Assembly (NCBI GenBank): GCA_022566435.1
Contig: JADFIX010000110.1
Span: 1 to 8,526 of the forward strand
From: Planctomycetota bacterium
GTDB taxonomy: Bacteria; Planctomycetota; Phycisphaerae; UBA1845
DNA length: 8,526 bases
Reading direction: 5' to 3'
Position 1 is the first letter of the stretch. The number at the start of each line of letters is the position of its first letter. Of the stretch, positions 6,234 through 8,526 are shown piece by piece. The position numbers were made by a program, and so were the translations under genes. The notes below the pieces were generated by a model. It saw nothing but the letters and a program-made list of their open reading frames with translations, was not told where the DNA came from and ran no database searches.

Positions 6234-6800
6234 ATGATCGGCCTGCAATCTTTCAGTGACGACGATCCAGCGTTTATCGCCGTGGTTGATCGGGTGATAC
6301 GCGGAGTTGTCGGATTGCATAATCCCGACCAATTTCTAGTTCATCGGATTGATAACTGGTTTGGGTCGAAGTGGTTGCGTTTTGCCGGCAAAGGCATGGG
6401 CGCAATTGGCGTCTGGGACAATTCATACGCCATTGTTCCGCCCTTTGTCCGTAACCGAATTACCGCACAGGCTCTCTTTCGCGTATCCGACTGTCCCGAT
6501 CAATATATCCATGTCGGTGAAGGACCACAGATTCATCACGATGGTCCGTCGTCCGACAATTTTACGAATCGCGTGCGAACGACAATTCCAGAAACAGCAT
6601 TGTTTTGGTTTGGCGGCCAATCACAATCTAATGGTCGCGGCTCACTCATGGGGTACACGATTTGCTCAACGAAGCATTATTGGGGTTGGTATCTCGAATA
6701 CGTTCGTAACGATGAATGGAGGATCGCAAAGCAAATCGAGTTTGACGACAATGAACTACAGATGCTGGACAAATATGGCATCACTGTCGTCGGCACATAA
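6234..6800 (+). CDS. Cassette C: unrecognised 188-residue protein
   Basis: The frame is open from 6171, but that stretch is attC-like site 2. The ATG at 6234 lies 13 bases after the cassette boundary and is preferred; GTG at 6225 overlaps the R' box. I do not recognise the family. The protein is mixed alpha/beta, rich in aromatic residues, with no signal peptide or membrane helix. Notable blocks are HRIDNWFGSKWLRFAGKGMG (38-57), VPPFVRNRI (68-76), IHVGEGPQIHHDGP (92-105), TALFWFGGQSQSNGRGSLMG (121-140) and HYWGWYLEYV (148-157). The His-rich block could bind metal, but no known catalytic signature is visible. Base composition is clearly more AT-rich than the recombinase genes, as expected of a cassette of separate origin. 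The neighbouring cassettes suggest no specific function. Confidence 0.75.
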   Translation: MIGLQSFSDDDPAFIAVVDRVIRGVVGLHNPDQFLVHRIDNWFGSKWLRFAGKGMGAIGVWDNSYAIVPPFVRNRITAQALFRVSDCPDQYIHVGEGPQIHHDGPSSDNFTNRVRTTIPETALFWFGGQSQSNGRGSLMGYTICSTKHYWGWYLEYVRNDEWRIAKQIEFDDNELQMLDKYGITVVGT

Positions 6801-6833
6801 ATCGGGTAGCCGGGCGGGTCTCCCCGTAACGTC

Positions 6834-6981
6834 GCCCAACACCGCACGGAGCCGCACTGTTCGGCGTCCATGCCGAATCGCCTTGAAGTCGGGCTACCGC
6901 CCCAGCATTTGATAGACTGAACGTAATCCACGGCCGGTTAGGCGCCGCAACCTGCAGCGACGGCCGTGCTAACCGTTGGCG
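6834..6981 (+). repeat. attC-like site 3 (end of cassette C)
   Basis: R'' GCCCAAC (6834-6840), L'' GCACGGAGCCG (6844-6854), L' CGGCCGTGC (6961-6969), R' GTTGGCG (6975-6981). L''/L' pair over 9 bp with a two-base bulge in L''. R''/R' pair at five of seven positions, and R' departs from GTTRRRY at its end. R'' does not match the start of its own cassette (GTTATGT), unlike sites 1 and 2. The first 60 or so bases are nearly identical to site 2, including the hairpin at 6860-6877. Confidence 0.75.
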
Positions 6982-7000
6982 GACCTGAGTCGGTGACGAC

Positions 7001-7573
7001 GTGCGCATCGGAATCCTATCGGACACTCACAACGACGTTGACCGCACTCGGGTCGCGGTAAATCTCCTGCAAGCGGAAGGGGCGCAACTCCTCGTCCATT
7101 GCGGCGATCTAGCCACCCCTGAGGTTGTCGCCGAGTGTGCCGTGCTGCCGTTCTATTTCGTGTTTGGAAACCACGATTCCGACATGGCTCCGATCCTCCA
7201 GGCCGCAGCCGATGCGCACGGCGCGACTTGCCTGGGATGGGGCGGAGAATTCTCGGCATCACAGAAACGGATTGCAGTGGTACACGGCTTCCAGACTTCC
7301 GGCAACTTGATCCGTCATCTGCTGCTGGCTCGGAACTATTCGACGGCAAGTCTCACATATTTCAAAGCGCCGGCCGCATATTCCCGGGCGTTCCGTCCGG
7401 AGTCGAACGCCATCAACAGGCGGACGTGGTACTCGCTCTGGGAAGGTGCCATTAAAGGAGCACGCGCCTGGCCACCAGTTCCGGGCCAGTCCATCCGCAA
7501 CTCGACCGTTACAGACTTTCCCGGCGCGATTCGCGTTTCCTGTGTCTTCTCCCGTTTTTCCCCCTTGAGGTAA
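7001..7573 (+). pseudogene. Cassette D: metallophosphoesterase truncated at its 3' end
   Basis: The GTG at 7001 begins MRIGILSDTHND 25 bases after the cassette boundary. Residues 1-109 fit the YfcE/MJ0936-type calcineurin-like phosphoesterases: metal ligands Asp8 and His10 (SDTH), Asp36 (HCGDL), Asn57 and His58 (FGNHD), and His95 (VVHG). After about residue 109 (near 7327) similarity ends. The family's GHTH metal motif and NPGS segment are missing, and residues 110-190 are an arbitrary reading of the antisense of the neighbouring - strand gene. With one metal motif and roughly a third of the fold absent, activity is unlikely. Family members hydrolyse phosphodiesters in the cytoplasm; no substrate can be proposed. 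The breakpoint lies between about 7327 and 7336, where the array's orientation also changes. Confidence 0.75.
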
Positions 7574-8259
7574 ACTGGCTCGAAAGATGAAGGCCGTTTG
7601 GCTTGCACGTGCGATACCGAAGCATACAAGTCCGTCGGTGGCCACTCGCCGCCGTGCCACTCGTGGGCCAGCCGAGTCCTGATCTCCTCCGATGAGTGGT
7701 TAACGATCTTTACTGAAAGGACCAGGCCGTCCTTCGTTCGAGCCACTGTGGCTTCCGGAACAATGTCGATCCTCAGCCCGGAAACGACCGCCCCTTTTTG
7801 TTGGCGTCGCCAGTAGTCGCTCCAGAGGTCCCCCACCTCGTTCAGGGAAAGGGCGACGTCCATGGCCAGTCGGGGATGCTTGGGAAGCACGGCAAGCCAT
7901 TGATCGGTCAGAGTGTAGCCGTTGCTTTTGATGAGGAAGACTGTGTAGTGCTTCCCCTTTTCAAATTTGGGCTTTTCCAGAATCCATTTCTCGGTGTCGA
8001 CCCAGAGGAGGTGATAATAGACGCCGATTTGCTGTCCCGGCTCCAACCGCCCTTTCAACGTGCGAACGACTTTGAGCTGTACCGTGTCCCGCGCGCCTTC
8101 AATCGCCTTGCGTGGGTTCGTGTCGAGCACTTCCGCGACGATGATGTCCGTGGACGAATCCGCCGTGGCCTTGAGGCCCGGATTGGATTGTTGTCCCTGA
8201 ACAGCGCCGGCGTCAGCGAGTACCAGCAGGAATCCGATCGTGACAGTGAGCGTCTTCAT
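7336..8259 (-). CDS. Secreted protein of unknown function, in an inverted cassette
   Basis: The frame is open to 8448, but the start at 8259 (MKTLTVTIGFLLVLADAG) begins a good signal peptide and has GGAG nine bases upstream. The product has 307 residues, cleaved probably near residue 20-23 (AVQGQQ). Residues 35-135 form a beta-rich domain of a kind seen in planctomycete exported proteins (STDIIVAEVL, VQLKVVRTLKGRLEPGQQIG, KHYTVFLI). Residues 178-255 look like an Ig-type or intracellular-inhibitor-like beta sandwich (DGLVLSVKIVNHSSEEI, APGKSVTVELRMDW). No enzyme motif is seen; a periplasmic or surface role is inferred. The stop at 7336 abuts the broken phosphoesterase, so this gene's own 3' cassette end has been lost and its last residues might be altered. 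Its upstream side carries the inverted attC-like site at 8352-8480. Confidence 0.7.
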   Translation of the reverse strand: MKTLTVTIGFLLVLADAGAVQGQQSNPGLKATADSSTDIIVAEVLDTNPRKAIEGARDTVQLKVVRTLKGRLEPGQQIGVYYHLLWVDTEKWILEKPKFEKGKHYTVFLIKSNGYTLTDQWLAVLPKHPRLAMDVALSLNEVGDLWSDYWRRQQKGAVVSGLRIDIVPEATVARTKDGLVLSVKIVNHSSEEIRTRLAHEWHGGEWPPTDLYASVSHVQAKRPSSFEPVYLKGEKREKTQETRIAPGKSVTVELRMDWPGTGGQARAPLMAPSQSEYHVRLLMAFDSGRNAREYAAGALKYVRLAVE

Positions 8260-8351
8260 AGCGAACTTCTCCATATTATGAGCATGGCTGGATACGACTT
8301 CTGGACCCACATAATACATGATGAGCATCGAGGAAGGGGCAGAGTCCAGCG

Positions 8352-8480
8352 GCCTAACGATAGAGCTAACTTGCCCGCCTCGTGAGAAACGGGCCACGAA
8401 AAACACAAACACGAGCATGCGGAAATGAAACGTCCAATGCCAGAGCAAACCGGCGGGTCAAGTTCAGCGATTGGTTAGAT
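8352..8480 (-). repeat. attC-like site 4, in inverted orientation
   Basis: Read on the - strand: R'' ATCTAAC (8480-8474), L'' GCTGAACTTGACCCGCC (8468-8452), L' GGCGGGCAAGTTAGC (8379-8365), R' GTTAGGC (8358-8352, perfect consensus). L'' and L' pair over 15 bp with two extra bases, both in L''. In sites 1-3 the unpaired bases of the stem also lie in L'', so this site points to the - strand, like the gene after it. A - strand frame from the window edge ends in TGA (8505-8503), 22 bases before R''; it may be the tail of the preceding cassette's gene but is too short to call. Confidence 0.75.
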
Positions 8481-8526
8481 GGCGTTTGCTGGTCCGATCG
8501 CGTCACGTGCCGGATAACAACTTCAC

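Larger units (their letters stand above)
4711..7330 (+). mobile_element. Integron-type gene-cassette array (cassettes A-C whole, D truncated)
   Basis: Units run from the TT of one R' box to the G of the next: cassette A 4782-5403, B 5404-6220, C 6221-6975, D 6976 to a break near 7330. Each holds one + strand gene starting 13 to 25 bases after the cassette boundary and ending shortly before an attC-like fold. All four boundary sites share CCGTT or CCCGTT at the cleavage point. No cassette has an obvious promoter of its own, as in integrons where an upstream promoter serves the array. Boundary coordinates assume cleavage between G and TT of R', as established for integrons. Confidence 0.75.

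Noticed and set aside
7328..7573. Residues 110-190 of the phosphoesterase frame as a real C-terminal domain
   Set aside because: They lack the family motifs and are antisense to a better coding frame on the - strand.

Overview
The window looks like a planctomycete chromosome. This is inferred from gene style: a HEAT-plus-LamG protein, an M56 antirepressor-type membrane protease fragment, and cassette proteins of a kind I associate with Planctomycetes. No rRNA or other taxonomic marker is present. I see no tRNA, rRNA or CRISPR.

Layout. Positions 1-1134 hold the 3' end of a HEAT/LamG gene. A doubtful small membrane ORF follows (1203-1469), then an M56 (BlaR1-like) gene that stops after about 70 residues (1527-1739). 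About 600 bases without a convincing gene come next (1740-2344); they are rich in small palindromes and end in a perfect 15-bp inverted repeat (2274-2315). Two co-directional tyrosine recombinases follow. The first (2345-3034) is essentially a bare catalytic domain. The second (3292-4590) is a full core-binding plus catalytic enzyme, IntI-like around its active site, with an unusual C-terminal extension of about 110 residues.

Downstream of the second recombinase is what I read as an integron gene-cassette array. Single short genes, all on the + strand, are separated by sequences that fold like attC sites: an RYYYAAC-type R'' box, an L'' box with an extra base, a variable middle, a complementary L' box, and a G^TTRRRY-type R' box. 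The sites lie at 4711-4787, 5268-5409, 6080-6226 and 6834-6981. For cassettes A and B the R'' box at the cassette end is exactly complementary to the R' box at that cassette's own start, as expected of units that once closed into circles. The cassettes carry a colicin-immunity-like protein (A), a SUKH/SMI1-KNR4 protein with a Cys4 tail (B), an unrecognised protein (C) and a metallophosphoesterase cut off in mid-domain (D).

Near 7330 the array is broken. The truncated phosphoesterase meets the 3' end of a - strand gene for a secreted protein (7336-8259). That gene's own attC-like site (8352-8480) is in the opposite orientation, so two oppositely oriented cassette segments appear fused tail to tail.

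Most interesting reading: an integron-like locus whose candidate integrase points the same way as the cassettes, lacks the integron-specific I2 insertion, carries a C-terminal extension and is paired with a catalytic-domain-only recombinase. The cassette and attC architecture is seen directly. The claim that these recombinases drive it is inference.
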